Assembly (NCBI GenBank): GCA_025617745.1
Contig: CM046863.1
Span: forward strand, 59,166,085-59,230,084
Length of the DNA stretch: 64,000 nucleotides
Origin: Heliocidaris erythrogramma
Taxonomy: Eukaryota; Echinodermata; Echinoidea; Camarodonta; Echinometridae
Direction: 5' to 3'
Positions 32,263-43,719 of this stretch are shown one piece after another; the stretch's first letter is position 1; every line of letters starts with the position of its first letter. The notes below the pieces were generated by a model. It was not told where the DNA came from. It saw only the letters and a program-made list of their open reading frames with translations, and searched no databases. A program made the position numbers and the translations under genes.

Positions 32263-33535
32263 CTTCCACTTTCAAGCAAATTTCTTTCAGGAAAATATGG
32301 TATTTTGAAAGTGTCAAGGAAATTCATGGAAAATTTGAAGAAGTATCCAGGAAAATCAAAGAATATTTAAGGAAGTACTGAAAAGTGAAAATTATATTAA
32401 AATATGTAAAATAAAGCATAATTGCAGAATAAATAAATAACATTTTGGACACAATATTCAGTTAGTATGATCCATAGTGTTTACGAGTAGAACTATAACT
32501 AGACTCTGTATTATGGTCTGATCACGTCTTGTCTTGAGAACCATGTGTGTGACATGAAGTCGGTGAGGATCTACAAAATATGTAAGTCCATTTAATAGCG
32601 TATCTTGCCCTTGCCGCTCCCCCCTCCCGACAGATTTTCAACCATGACAAAATAATGACTGATTCTTTTAATCATTATGGAGCATTATTTCGAAGTAATA
32701 ACATACAAACATATAAATCAATAGTTTACTCATGAAAAGAATTAAACCTGTCAAACACTTCAAGCAAAACTTCATGAGGCCAACATTTTTTGCTCACTCG
32801 CTTCGTTCGATCCCATTCTACGACACATTGTGCTGTTGCTAATGACACTACAGTGAAAAGAAATAAAAGGAATTCAAAAACACAAATTGCGAATTATGAA
32901 TAGATCGGTTAAATCTAACCTTTATGTAATAATTCAATCTGTGTGAAAGCAGAAAAATTAGAGAAGCAGATTAGTGAAAGTTTGAACAAAATCGGGCAAA
33001 CTATAAGAAAGTTGTATTTTTTGAAGGTTGTAATCACAATACATATGGGAATTTCAATTGGCCGAATCGGTTCACGGTCACTGTAATGAAGCGGCGGTCA
33101 ACTTTCCTTTTTGCTCCAACATACAATGACTAAAATGTCAAGTTTTCAAAATGTAGGATCTTTCTTCTTTTTGGAGGACCTATAACAATGTCCGTTTTGC
33201 CCTTTAAAGGAACGTCCGATCTTACCCCCCCCCCCCCCACCCTTCCGACTCAAATTATGTCCTGGAAAATGATTTTGTCATGATCACCATTGGCTCAGAT
33301 GTTCCCCCCCCCCCCCACACACACACACACACGCAAGCCAATGTCCAGTTACGTCACTGCTTTGGTCCAAGTTTGTATCTGTGGTTCTAAAAAAGATTAT
33401 AACAGCACAAAAGTCACGAGCAAAATGAAAACTGAATTTTGTTGATATTATCACTGATGTAAGCTGTTAATACATTTTTAATGGAAAAGAGAGATAAGGA
33501 CATGCAAACGTAAACGAAATTACTCTATATCTTTT
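32263..33535. other. No recognised gene; poly-C tracts
   Basis: Two C runs (about 33224-33237 and 33304-33316), the second followed by an AC microsatellite. Otherwise unremarkable AT-rich DNA. Confidence 0.3.
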
Positions 33536-33920
33536 ATAGTTTGACAAGGAATCGGTTAATGCTTTTTATTAGAGAGTTTTAGAATGTTTCAACGTGAACG
33601 CCGTCCTAGATCCTCCCAGCTACAATGGACTGCTTTATGTTAACTGCATACCGTGCTTTGTGCAAGAACGGCTCACACGTCCTCTGGATTCTCCCTCACC
33701 CACTAACCAGATCGAGAACGCGTCCAACATATTGTCGTCTTCTCCAATACGTGAACTTCGCTTCACCTACTTTTGTATGCAGTTAACACAAAGCAGCCCA
33801 TTGTAGCTGGGAGGATCTAGGACGGCGTTCACCTTGACACATTCGAAAACTCTCTATTAATTCGTGTTTAAAAACACGAATTAATCTTAAAAAACATTAA
33901 ACGATTCCTTGTCAAACTAT
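33536..33920. mobile_element. Long-arm palindrome (385 bp)
   Basis: Arms of about 115 bp pair from ATAGTTTGACAAGGAATCG at the outer edge to TAACTGCATA at the inner edge, including AACGCCGTCCTAGATCCTCC. The right arm carries an extra small palindrome (TTAATTCGTGTTT / AAACACGAATTAA, about 33858-33885) that the left arm lacks. The loop is 33651-33775. Arm divergence is low. Confidence 0.88.
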
Positions 33921-34253
33921 CCCCCTTTCAGACTAGAGAGTTTTCGTATGGATATAGGACGTTTTTATGTGTCTGAATGCTCTTATATTGATACGTCGTA
34001 TATCGAAACAATGCTAAAGGCATGATCGTTTCATACGATGATCCTATATTCTTGCCACGTATGGTTGTGTATGAATGCTCTCATAACCTTACGTCGTAGA
34101 AGACGGGGCTTAAATAAACACAATGCGCAAAGCCCGCGCAAAGTTCGTACTACGCAAGGGAGAGACTCGTACATATTCAAGAGCTTCCCATGAAACCTGA
34201 CAGTGCGCGAGGTCTGAATGCTGCCATGCAATTTATATAATGGTAGGTTGTGT
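33921..34253. other. No recognised gene
   Basis: Contains recurrent TGAATGCTCT...TACGTCGTA phrases related to the start of R2 copies B and D. Confidence 0.35.
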
Positions 34254-34530
34254 CGGAATGCTCTCACATCAATGCGCCGTATGAATATAGGATAACATGG
34301 TATTTCTAACATTTTTCATTAATCCATTATCTAACATAGGTCCTATAACTATACAAGTTTTAAATATATGTTCGATATGTCTATCAAGGGCAATATTGAA
34401 AAGTAGAGTTAAAATGGCATCAAATAAAGAAATATATATTAAAGTACAATGACGATAACACACAAATATACCATAGAAATCTAAATTGAAATCCAAGAAT
34501 ATCGGGAAGTTCTATAGCAAATACAGGAAG
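34254..34530 (+). repeat. Dispersed repeat R2, copy B
   Basis: Begins GGAATGCTCTCACATCAATG with the downstream GGATAACATGGT, as copy D does. It is interrupted after AGGAAGCCTAAT by the L2 3' tail, where copies A and D carry on. Confidence 0.75.
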
Positions 34531-34852
34531 CCTAATAATAATACATGCTATTTCTAAAGCGCCATTATCCATTTTAGTTAAATGCTCAAGGCGCTTCAGA
34601 GCAATGAACTGAAAAGAAGTTGACGAGACAAAAAGTGAGATGTCTGTGTTCAATAAGCACCATTGAATAAATATGTCTTTAGGTTGCCCTTGAAGGGGCT
34701 CAAAGAATTTGATTTTTTGATAGTATTAGGAAGAGCATTCCACAGAACGGGCCCCGCATGAGCAAAGGCCCGATCCCCCCACTTTTTCCTAGACAATGGA
34801 ACCTACAATAAATTTGTATCAGATGAGCGTAGGGTACGTGAAGGAACGTATT

Positions 34853-37215
34853 TGAAGAGTTTTCTTGCAAAAGGCCCTAAATCCACTTTACCTACTTCTT
34901 AGTAAATTGAGATTTTTTGTTTCACACAGTTGTATGATTTCATTCAAGAAGATCTTTATGTATGTTTAAAGTAGAACACTGATGATTTTAAATATTGGCT
35001 TAATACTTATTATTGCATAGATGGCATAAATTAAACAAGGTTATCCAAATTTAAAGCTTGGAAACATTTGAATTAATGATTATTATCAATTATAAAACGG
35101 TAAAATACAGCCCCCGATATAGCAGCTGAAAAGCTCCTTGAACGCTGCTGAGATGTGTGACGACACAAGAGGGGCGAGTCCTGTCTAAGCAGACGATGTC
35201 CCATAACATTATACACATTTTTCAGTGCCTGTTTTGTCATCTCCTCTTCACTTATTTCTCTTACTTGACTAGCGTCAGTCTTAATGTTAGTCTGTTGCCT
35301 CACTCTTAACTTCGTGTATGGTATTATTTTGATGAAAAATGCAGCGTTAAAAAAATAAAGGAATCAGTCAGTTGTAAACAAAATAAGACGCCATTGTATT
35401 TTCAGCTGCTTGCACCGCGGCATGTTCGGCGTTTCAAGAGGGAACGAATACCATCCAGCTATTATTCGCAGGGCTTTTCAATTTGAAAATGGGGTTTATT
35501 TCATTGATCATTGACCCTTCTCCTGTGTATTTACAATCAAACGGTTTTAGTTATCAGAATCAGTTCACTTTCCCCTTTCGAATGGTGTGAAATAAGGTCA
35601 TGTTTAAATGTACCAAACTCTTTATAATTTGATAAATAATTGCATTGCAATTACGTTCATTCATTATAGGACGTCGTCTGCTTAAGCAGGATCGATCCCT
35701 CGTATGACGACATCAAAACATCGCTATATTTCTGGCGAATCCTCGGATATTCCACATGCTGAGAAGAGCTTTTATTTATGTTGTTTTTATAATCATCATA
35801 TACGCAGTTGACATAAAACTTATACGATTGCCATCTGTAAGCTTCCCAATTTCTAGTGATACATTAATTGCCATATTTGTGATTTTCTTGAGTGTTCTAC
35901 TTTAAGAGACATCACCACAGGTAACAATAATCACAATTTTAAAAATCCTGCGGCCGTCAAACATTTTATATGATTTTTTACATTTATTATTTTGGGGGAT
36001 TAGGGCCTTTTGCAAGAAAGTCTTGAATTATAAAATCAATCAAAATTTGAACTTCGAAAGATAATTGCGGTGACTTATCGAAAATCATTATCTGACCTTA
36101 GAAAATAAAGCAGACTTGCTCTAGATAACTGCATAAAATATTTGCTTTGCTAGGAAAAACCTTGCCTGATATAGCAACATTTTTAAGTCGATTCCAAAGA
36201 TAATTTGTATTGTTTACTGACAGTAGGCAGTCATTATCTGCCCTTAATAAAGCAGATTTGCTCAAGATAAAAGCAATATCTACTGTATCCAGAGTAGAAT
36301 GCATCATCATAATCAACATCACATCACGTAACCCGATACCATCATTATCACCCGTACAATTGCCATTGTCATCACACCATTGCCATCATCAGAACATTCA
36401 GCATCACACCATCATACACATGAATGAAATCAGCATCAACATCATAACCAACATCATCATTATTGCCATTATCATCACCATCATAACCATCATCATCATC
36501 ATCATCGTCATTATGGTGATCGTAAATACCTTTATCGCCATTATCATTGCCACCACTATTATCATTATCTCTATCACCATTTCTATCATCATGACATTTA
36601 TTACTGTCATCATCAACATCACCATCACTAACAGTAGCATCATCACCATCATCTTTGTCATGGTTGTATTATTCATGTCATTAGAGTTAACATCATCAGC
36701 TGAACCTTTTGCAATAATTATCACTCCATCCTTATATCACCTACTCATGTACATCCAATAAGAATGAACTTCAGTGAAATTAGAAGCAAGCAAGTTCATG
36801 TAAGAATAACATTCAATGCGATTTTACTTTTTCAACTAAACCTGAACACTTTTGGCAAGAAATTTTATTTCCCATAAAAAATGTCAAAAAGCTGGAAAGA
36901 TTCTCACACAGAGTCTCTGGATAGGTTGTGTGGAGGCGCGTGATTGGTCATTCATGCCAAAAAATCTCTTCTCTTAGCCAATCAGAATGCAGGATAGATG
37001 AATGGATATTGGACTTTTTGCAAGAAAGGTGTTTTGGATTTAGGGCCTTTTGAAAGAAAACATAATTTTCATCTCATTTTTTAACAAACTTCCTGAAACT
37101 TTTAGAAGTTGAAATATAGCCAGTTTGATGCACATGGTGAATGTCTATTAAGGCATATTAAAAAGTGCCATATGATAAAAAATGGATTTAGGGCCTTTTG
37201 CAAGTAAGCTCTTCA
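34853..37215. mobile_element. Terminal-inverted-repeat element inserted in L2 (2363 bp)
   Basis: The left end TGAAGAGTTTTCTTGCAAAA with GGCCCTAAATCC is mirrored at the right end by GGATTTAGGGCCTTTTGCAA with GTAAGCTCTTCA. Internal copies of GGATT(T)AGGGCCTTTTG(C/A)AAG lie at about 35998 and 37034. Inner inverted blocks also exist (AAAGTAGAACACT at about 34969 mirrored near 35893; CTAAGCAGACGATGTCC at about 35190 mirrored near 35670). This suggests a smaller palindrome of 34853 to about 36027 extended by more material. No transposase was recognised. Confidence 0.8.
36300..36725 (+). repeat. CAT/ATC trinucleotide-rich microsatellite
   Basis: Imperfect (CAT)n/(ATC)n for over 400 bp. Long open frames on both strands here (Ile/Met-rich) are an artefact of the repeat. 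Confidence 0.9.
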
Positions 37216-37777
37216 TTTATGTAACAAATCCAAATTATATTTTGGGGCCGTACCGTTAACAATATGAAAAACGAAGAGAAGCAATTTAAAGACAATGCGC
37301 TCCCTCACGGGCAACCAATGGAGACACTGTAAATTTGAAGTTATATGATCGCGTTTGGTAGTATGGGTATTAAACGATACGTGCTGCTGCGTTTTGAAGT
37401 TTTTGCAGTTTGTGAAGTTGAAAATCTGGTAAACTATACAAAAGACTATTGCCGAAATCAAATCGTGATGAAATCAAAGAATGAACCAATTTCGATGTAG
37501 CGGACTGAGTCAAATATTTTCGAATGAAACCAATATTACGCAACTGGTAGTGAACCGAACTGCAAATATTTGTAATCTGTTTCGACATCGACATTTGGGA
37601 ATCAAAAATTACACCAAGATTTCTGCAGGATTCAGAAACAGAAATCGTTTTATCACAAGCAGAAATTGAAGTTATATTAACTTTGTCTAACTGGGCTTTA
37701 GATCCAAAAAGCATAAATTTACATTTATCATGATTTAGCTGTAAGGAATTTGAATGCATCCAAATGTTAGTTTTCAC

Positions 37778-38429
37778 AACCTATTATGTTGAGTAAATCA
37801 CAGTTTTATGTTTCGTTACGCCATACATGTGTGTGTAATATCCAACTTTCAATTTTATATTAATCAGGTTTATAACTTGAAACTCAAACTAAATCTGATA
37901 TCACTTGAAAGTCTTAATCAGGTATTACACGTTAGGTCAAAAAATTGTGATATTTGACATTCTTTCAAAATTTTGAGGCACAAATGCGCGTGGCATCCGC
38001 CCGTACCTTATTCCTGAGTATTTTGCAAGAGTATGAGCATGGATGCCGAGCATTACCCAAAAATGCCGTCCAAAGTAAAAAAAGATCTTCTTGGCTGGTC
38101 TACAATAAGCCCGCCTCACACGAGGTGTCATTCGGATTGCGTGTTTACCTGAATTAATCGAAACTCCAAAGGAATTTAACCCGTAGGCCGGCTGCTAGCT
38201 ATTAAAAATATTGTTTGCACTGTTCATTTGTAGTACTACAGAATCGGAAAATTGCGTTGAAGAGAGACATACTGAAGCTTTTCGTCTTCTTGCGGTATAC
38301 TCCGATGAGCGCAAGACGAAAAGCTTCAGTATGTCCATTTCGCAATCATTTTAAAAACAATACCCTTCTTTAAGACGTGCACAAAACCATGCCACTGAAG
38401 CGGTCTTAACGTCAGGTAACGACGCCTCT
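37778..38429. other. No recognised gene
   Basis: Includes the hairpin listed at 38266-38335. Nothing else supported. Confidence 0.3.
38266..38335. repeat. Perfect 23-bp hairpin
   Basis: GACATACTGAAGCTTTTCGT with CTT (38266-38288) pairs exactly with 38313-38335 around a 24-nt loop that itself can add CTTGCG/CGCAAG pairing. No mismatch in the arms, so it is young or maintained. Confidence 0.8.
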
Positions 38430-39555
38430 TTTGAGCCAAGCTATAATGAGGCGCAGCAAAATAGAAATTACTTAAAAAGAACTCTTCGATTGATCATTGT
38501 TTTGTGTTGCTTTCTTTGTTTTTTCCATTAATCTTGACATCAACAAAAGATTACTCTTGAAAACCGGTTGTAATTTAATACAGCGCCATCAGTCAGACCC
38601 TACTACGACTACTACTAACTCTGGTTGTTGTCGTTCGCCTGACTTGCGCCAGTTGACACTCAACCGGTTGCGCACTGGGGTTGGAAGCGCCATCAGTCAG
38701 ACCCAACTTCGGAAAACCGAGCCCAGGCTTATACTCCGAAAACGGCGTTTAGAGCAAGATGAATATAGAGCCCTCATCGTTCATTGCGAGACAGTGTGTA
38801 CAAAAGGCATGGGGAAAATCCTGCAATGTCAACCTGCTGTTGATAATATAAGTTTCAAAAATAATGCTGCGGATATATTTATTTCAAATGTTTGTAATTT
38901 GAAAGTCATTTCATATGGCGAAACATTTACGGAATTTGAAGGTTATTGACACTCAGCATTATTTTAAAGAATATATATATATATATTATTGGCAGGTTGA
39001 ATTTGCAAGATTTTCCCCACGCCTTTTGTACGTACTGCCTCGCACTGAACGATGAGGGTTCTATATTCATACGCCGTTTTCGGAGTATATACCTGTGCTC
39101 GGTTTTCCGAAGTTGGGTTTGACTGGCGATGTTGAATCTCTTCGATATTGTCAACATATCGGCCCGAGGACGTTCACATCAAACCATCGTTCCATAATAA
39201 CATACATATATATCTTAAGCCCGTCACACTAAGTATAAACGTCTTGCTGATTCTTGCTTGATGAAAACGTTTGTAAAAACGCGGTGGCATTTTTAAACTG
39301 ACACATTTACTATAATTATTTAGTTTTCCTTTGTTTATAAAATAATTATTTTGTATTTGTCATGTTTAATCTTAGAATGCACCAAGAAATAGTGCAATTA
39401 ACGTCTTCTGTATTTGTGTTTCTATGAACAACCATTGTTCCTGTATATTTGCCTTTTGGGATTAGAAGATTTTTAACTAATTTCAAATTCCAAATCCCAA
39501 CTTTCATTGGATTGTCAAAAGGTTCCATTATTTAATGATAGAGTAAAAAAAAATG
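38430..39555. repeat. Dispersed repeat R3, copy A (with MITE inside)
   Basis: Blocks at 38450-38560 and 39245-39555 match copy B at 55575-55995: GCAGCAAAATA, TCTTGCTTGATGAAAACGT, CAACCATTGTTCCT, GGATTAGAAGATTTT and ATTTAATGATAGAGTA. A minus-strand phrase GKY(T/R)GTMV appears in both, which could be an old coding remnant. Confidence 0.6.
38694..39125. mobile_element. Palindromic MITE, second copy (432 bp)
   Basis: Same family as 23972-24407, with CAGTCAGACCCAACTTCGG ends. The flanks GCCAT (38689-38693) and GCGAT (39126-39130) agree at 4 of 5 positions, consistent with a 5-bp duplication. A second GCGCCATCAGTCAGACCC lies 104 bp upstream at 38583. Confidence 0.85.
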
Positions 39556-40410
39556 TTTTAAAGATGAATAAATGAAAATGAAGTTGGTCGAGAAAAGATT
39601 GAATTTTCGATTGGGCCTATTTCAAATTCCCATATGTATAGTAATGACAACTTTCAAAAATTCATAACTTTCATATTGCTTTCAAACTTATACCAATCTG
39701 CTTTCTGATTTTTCCTCTTTTTTTTTTAGAACAACTTGACATTAAGGTAGGACTTCCCTTTATGAAAATAATATAAACTCAATGAACTTTCAAGATTTGC
39801 ACGGTGGAAAAGTATTATAAATTGGTTAAAATGCGTAAATGTATTGAGGAGACCATAATGTTAACAACATGCTTTGCTCGTTTTTAAGAGCCTCGTCGTT
39901 TCAAACAGCGTGCCCTGGGCTCGCAGTTCTTTCTTTAAACGAAATTTCCAGAACTCACGCACTACCATAAAAGACAGGAGTGATTCTAAGGACCAACCTA
40001 CATTTTTCCTTTGCAAATATTTTGTGGTATGAACTAGTCAAGATACAACTTGGAATGGTGCCATTACTATCACATATTTTTTCATGATTTTGTTCCTTCA
40101 TTTATAACACATAACCCTGTGGAGGGCTCCAAGCCCACCTATTCCCCTTCAGTCCCCAATTCATTGAGAGTAAATGCGCTGGTGTAAGCTATTTCAGGGT
40201 TATGTCAAATGAAATCATGAACTTTTTCTATATCAATATTATATTAAAGTAATGTACATTTTATTAAAGTGTTTGACTGAAGTTCATGGTTTTGAATATA
40301 TCACCGGCATTGTATATATTCACACTAAAGGCCATTGTTTCAATTTAGTTTTTAATAATTCAATGAGAAATAAATGTGAAAGTTCGAGTCACCCCAGGAC
40401 AAAAGGTTAA

Positions 40411-41018
40411 CCCTAACCCTAACCCAATTACAACCATGAATATCGACCCCTGATTGTCCTGTATCCCTTGTTATCCTTAAACCAAACTCAATTTCCCTCC
40501 ATACAATTATACAATTACATTCTCTGCAAAACCATAATCCCCAGCTATATGCACTTTGCACCTGCGCACTCACGGCACAGATTATATGCAATTCCCTTAA
40601 AATTACAATATGGCGAGTTATAAGTGAATCTCAATGTATGCAATTTTCTTGAATTTACAATATGGCAAATTATTTCTATATATATTTCCTGAATCCTCAT
40701 CTATACGCATGCAATTCTGGGCTGCTATCGTCTTAAGCATTTGCTTATGATAGTTTTGCCCTCTGCATTTTGTAAATAATTGTACCTACGTCATCAAATG
40801 TTTTATATAGAATTATATCCATACTCACTGTATTATTGGTACGTGTATATAATATTATTATCACTGAAAGATGGTTTGCATTCATGATGTAACACTCAAT
40901 TATTTCCATGTAAGTTTATCGCCTCATTCATTATATGTTACGTTTGAAAGCAACTGTTGTTTACATTGATTATGAAATAAATGCAGAAAAGCATCTGCAA
41001 ACAAACAAACAAAAAAAC
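40411..41018 (+). mobile_element. 5'-truncated CR1/L2-like LINE copy with telomere-like head
   Basis: From 40425 it matches 6587-7180 (the 3' UTR of the LINE at 5754) almost base for base and ends in a CAAACAAACAAA tail. Its 5' junction is CCCTAACCCTAACCC, telomere-type repeats not present in the related LINE or in R1 copy A. Confidence 0.85.
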
Positions 41019-41654
41019 TTGAATATCGTGCCTGGATTAAAGTAATGCAGGAAACTGATATAACAACAATCAGAACTGAAACATTTTGGGTTTTGTTTTC
41101 TCTCTCTCTCTCTTGATTCATTTCTAGGGGTATACCGGATGAAGCAATCTGGTAAACATGTTCATCTGGGTTACTAGACCGGGCCACAGGAAATAACTAA
41201 ACTATAGATATAAAACATAACTCAGTTAATCATATATATGAAATGAGAAATCACCCTGGGTAAAAAAATCCCAGACAAGATAGCATAAAGAAGTGATACA
41301 GTGAACTGAAAGTAAAGATATATTTGACCCTATTCTGGGCAAATTTAAACATGACCCTGGATATAAAGTCAATTTTTTAAACAATGGAAGTTAGAGGTCT
41401 ACGTTTTTCTTTCCTTAAACATGCTTTTACACTGGGCGTCGGGTTAAGCTCAATTAGAATTGCGTTAAGAGCTCCCCTTTTCAGGCCAAAATCACCATTT
41501 TGATATGCATTTATTTTAAAATACGGTTTTTTTCTGGAGCCCCCTCCCCCCCCCCCCCCCCGGCAGAAGTACAGTTTCAAACATACTCAGAGCGGTGTGC
41601 AAATCCAGCGGCATGCAGAGCCCGAATTTGCCTGGAGAAAAATGGGGTCCCCTC

Positions 41655-42012
41655 GCTAGTCATCAGGACCGCTATTCATAATGGAGAAAAGGCTCATTAT
41701 TCATAAGATTCATTATTCATAAGGACTAATATTCATAATACGAGAAGAGCGTCGCATTCATACTACGGAAAGAGGGTCGCTATTCATAATAGGAGAAGAG
41801 GATCGCTATTTATAATACGGAAAGAGGGTCGCTATTCATAGTAGGAGAAGAAGGTTGATATTCATAATAGGAGAAGAGGGCGATATTCATAGTAATAAAT
41901 GAGGGTCGCTATTCATAATCGATGAAGAGGGTCTCTAGTCATAATGCAAAATGAAGGTAATTATTCATAACACAGAAAGAGGGTCGCTATTCATAATTGA
42001 AGAAGATGGTCG
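41655..42012 (+). repeat. GCTATTCATAA array (copy B)
   Basis: Same layout as 4508-4866: a CTCGCTAGTCAT introduction, then about a dozen AGAGGGTCGCTATTCATAAT-like units. Confidence 0.8.
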
Positions 42013-42267
42013 CTTTTCATTAAAAAAAAATTAAATAAGCAAACAAAATGATAATATTGGATGGGGACACCTTACGGATGTGTCATAGCTAAGGGGGGGG
42101 GGGATCGAACAAATAAAGAAAACAAGTGTGACCCAATAATGTACGCGACCTATAACCCCGGCCGCCACCAGACCCCCCCCCCCCCCCCCCCCCCCCCCAT
42201 CAGTGCGACAGCCCTGCACCATTCGACCGACTTTGCCTTGTATGGGGCGCCAAGTGTTCACCGACTT

Positions 42268-42592
42268 ATTCTGTACAAACTTGCCTCATTTTGTAACAAA
42301 ATTCACTCAGAACTCGTTTTTGTTACAAAATTGTTGAACAGCTATTCATTTTGTAGCAAATTGAATTTAAAAAGGTAATTTTGTAACAACAAAAATATTT
42401 GGTTACCACATTAATATTACAGAATCATTTTATCCTTTCTCATTTGATGAAATTATTTTGTCCATTCGCATTTTGTAACCATTGAATGAATATGACAAAA
42501 TCATTTTGTTCATTTCTATTCTGTAACCAAAATAATTCTGTAATAAAATTATCATTTCAAAATTTGTTTTGTCCACTTTTGTAACGAAAGTC
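42268..42592. repeat. Degenerate CATTTTGTAACAAAATT repeats
   Basis: Phrases (C)ATTTTGTAAC(A/C)AAAAT recur about ten times with variable spacing, directly before the TAG microsatellite. Confidence 0.65.
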
Positions 42593-42812
42593 AGTAGTAG
42601 TAGCAGTAGTATAAGTAGTGGTAGTAGTAATAGTAGTACTATAAGTGGTGTTAGTAGTAGTAGTAGTAGCAGCAGTAGTAGTAATAGAAGTAGTGGTAGT
42701 AGTAGTAGTAGCAGTAGTAGTATTAGTAGTAGAAGTAGTAGTAGTGATAGTAGTAGCAATAATAATAGTAATAATAATAATGATAATGATTGTGATAATG
42801 ATGATAATGATA
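42593..42812 (+). repeat. TAG/AAT trinucleotide microsatellite
   Basis: (TAG)n with interruptions grading into (AATAAT) and (GATAAT). Ser-, Leu- and Thr-rich frames here are repeat artefacts. Confidence 0.92.
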
Positions 42813-43719
42813 ATAAATGTGTTGGGCATCAGGTACATCTAGAATATTAAATCAGGTTATAATTATTTTGATATCACACACTCCGGCTCTTCCTATTCTT
42901 ATTAGATTTACATGTATTGATCTTCTTATTGTAATTTTCATACTGTGCGTTTATCCTTTGATTTTTGTTTCCTATAACGTGGTCCATGTGTGTTGTGTAG
43001 TTTCATGTTTGAAATGTTTGAAAAATAAGAGTAGTTGCAGTCAAGTGCTAACTTGAGCACCATCAACAGGTAGTTTGAAAAAGAAAAGAAAAGGGGAATG
43101 TGAATAGTTACTTGGGAGAGAGAGAGAGAAAGCGAGAGGAAACAAGGGCAAAAACAAAAATGTTGTGAATTTGGGGATAAAGAGGTAGAGATAACTAGAA
43201 GGAGAGGTGCAGGAATAAAAAGATAGGGGAAACGCGAGAAAAAAAAACCCCGTCTAATGAAGAACTTGTTTAAGCCTACAAGTAAAATTCACGTTTCTTG
43301 GTTGTTGTACTAGCTATCCAACAAGGACAAGTTATACTTATGTTCAAATATGTTAAATGTTTGAGTTAATTTCAAAACCGTGTCAAGTGAGTTCCAATGT
43401 TGGGGTCCAGTTAGTTTGCAGGCACAAACCCTGGTCAGTCGTAAAAAAGAGTCTGCGCTGCGAGACTACAATATGTCATGTAATAAGCTGCCCCAAACAC
43501 GATCAGTATGTAGCTGGATTAGGCTCCTCTCATAGAACACAATGATAAAGTGTCAAAATAGGGTATGTGTTTGCAGACTAGGGTCCAGTATTATACGAAT
43601 GTTTTTGGAACGTGGAGGGCGAAAGAGATTAGACTGCCTATACAATATAATACGTGTCTTACATACATAAGGGTAAAGGTGACATTTAAAGTTAAAATAA
43701 TACACTTAATTGTTCATAA
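42813..43719. other. No recognised gene; purine-rich stretch
   Basis: A purine-rich tract at about 43078-43250 with GAGAGAGAGA. No gene supported. Confidence 0.3.

Larger units (their letters stand above)
34531..37777 (-). pseudogene. L2-like LINE, split by a 2.36-kb insertion
   Basis: Minus strand. The first part (37777-37216) has WMHSNSLQLNHDKCKFMLFG, RNLGVIFDSQMSMSKQI, LQNAAARIV, then after a frame change near 37380 HITSNLQCLHWLPVRERI and FHIVNGTAPKY. The second part (34852-34531) continues with YVPSRTLRSSD, one stop, then KKWGDRAFAHAGPVLWNALP and FKGNLKTYLFNGAY and a stop. It ends in a typical L2-like tail with GAAGCGCCTTGAGC, GGCGCTTTAGA and TATTATTATT. The two parts join in frame when 34853-37215 and a 2-bp duplication are removed. 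It is 5'-truncated, and it inserted into R2 copy B. Confidence 0.88.
39798..42240 (+). repeat. Dispersed repeat R1, copy B
   Basis: Matches copy C (59338 onward) from its beginning and copy A from about 40077, including the GCTATTTCAGGGTTATG, ATGAAGCAATCTGGTA and GGAGCCCCC blocks. A LINE 3' end (40411-41018) is inserted at a point where copy A reads straight through (about 3635). It ends with a C run of 26 (42173-42198) and the GACAGC/GACACC-CATTCGACCGAC block, as in copy A. Confidence 0.78.

Noticed and set aside
36210..36761. Open frames of 106-183 codons over the CAT repeat
   Set aside because: The composition is Ile/Met/Thr from trinucleotide repeats on both strands; no domain.
42430..42850. 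Ser-, Leu-, Val- and Thr-rich frames over the TAG repeat
   Set aside because: Artefacts of a trinucleotide microsatellite.
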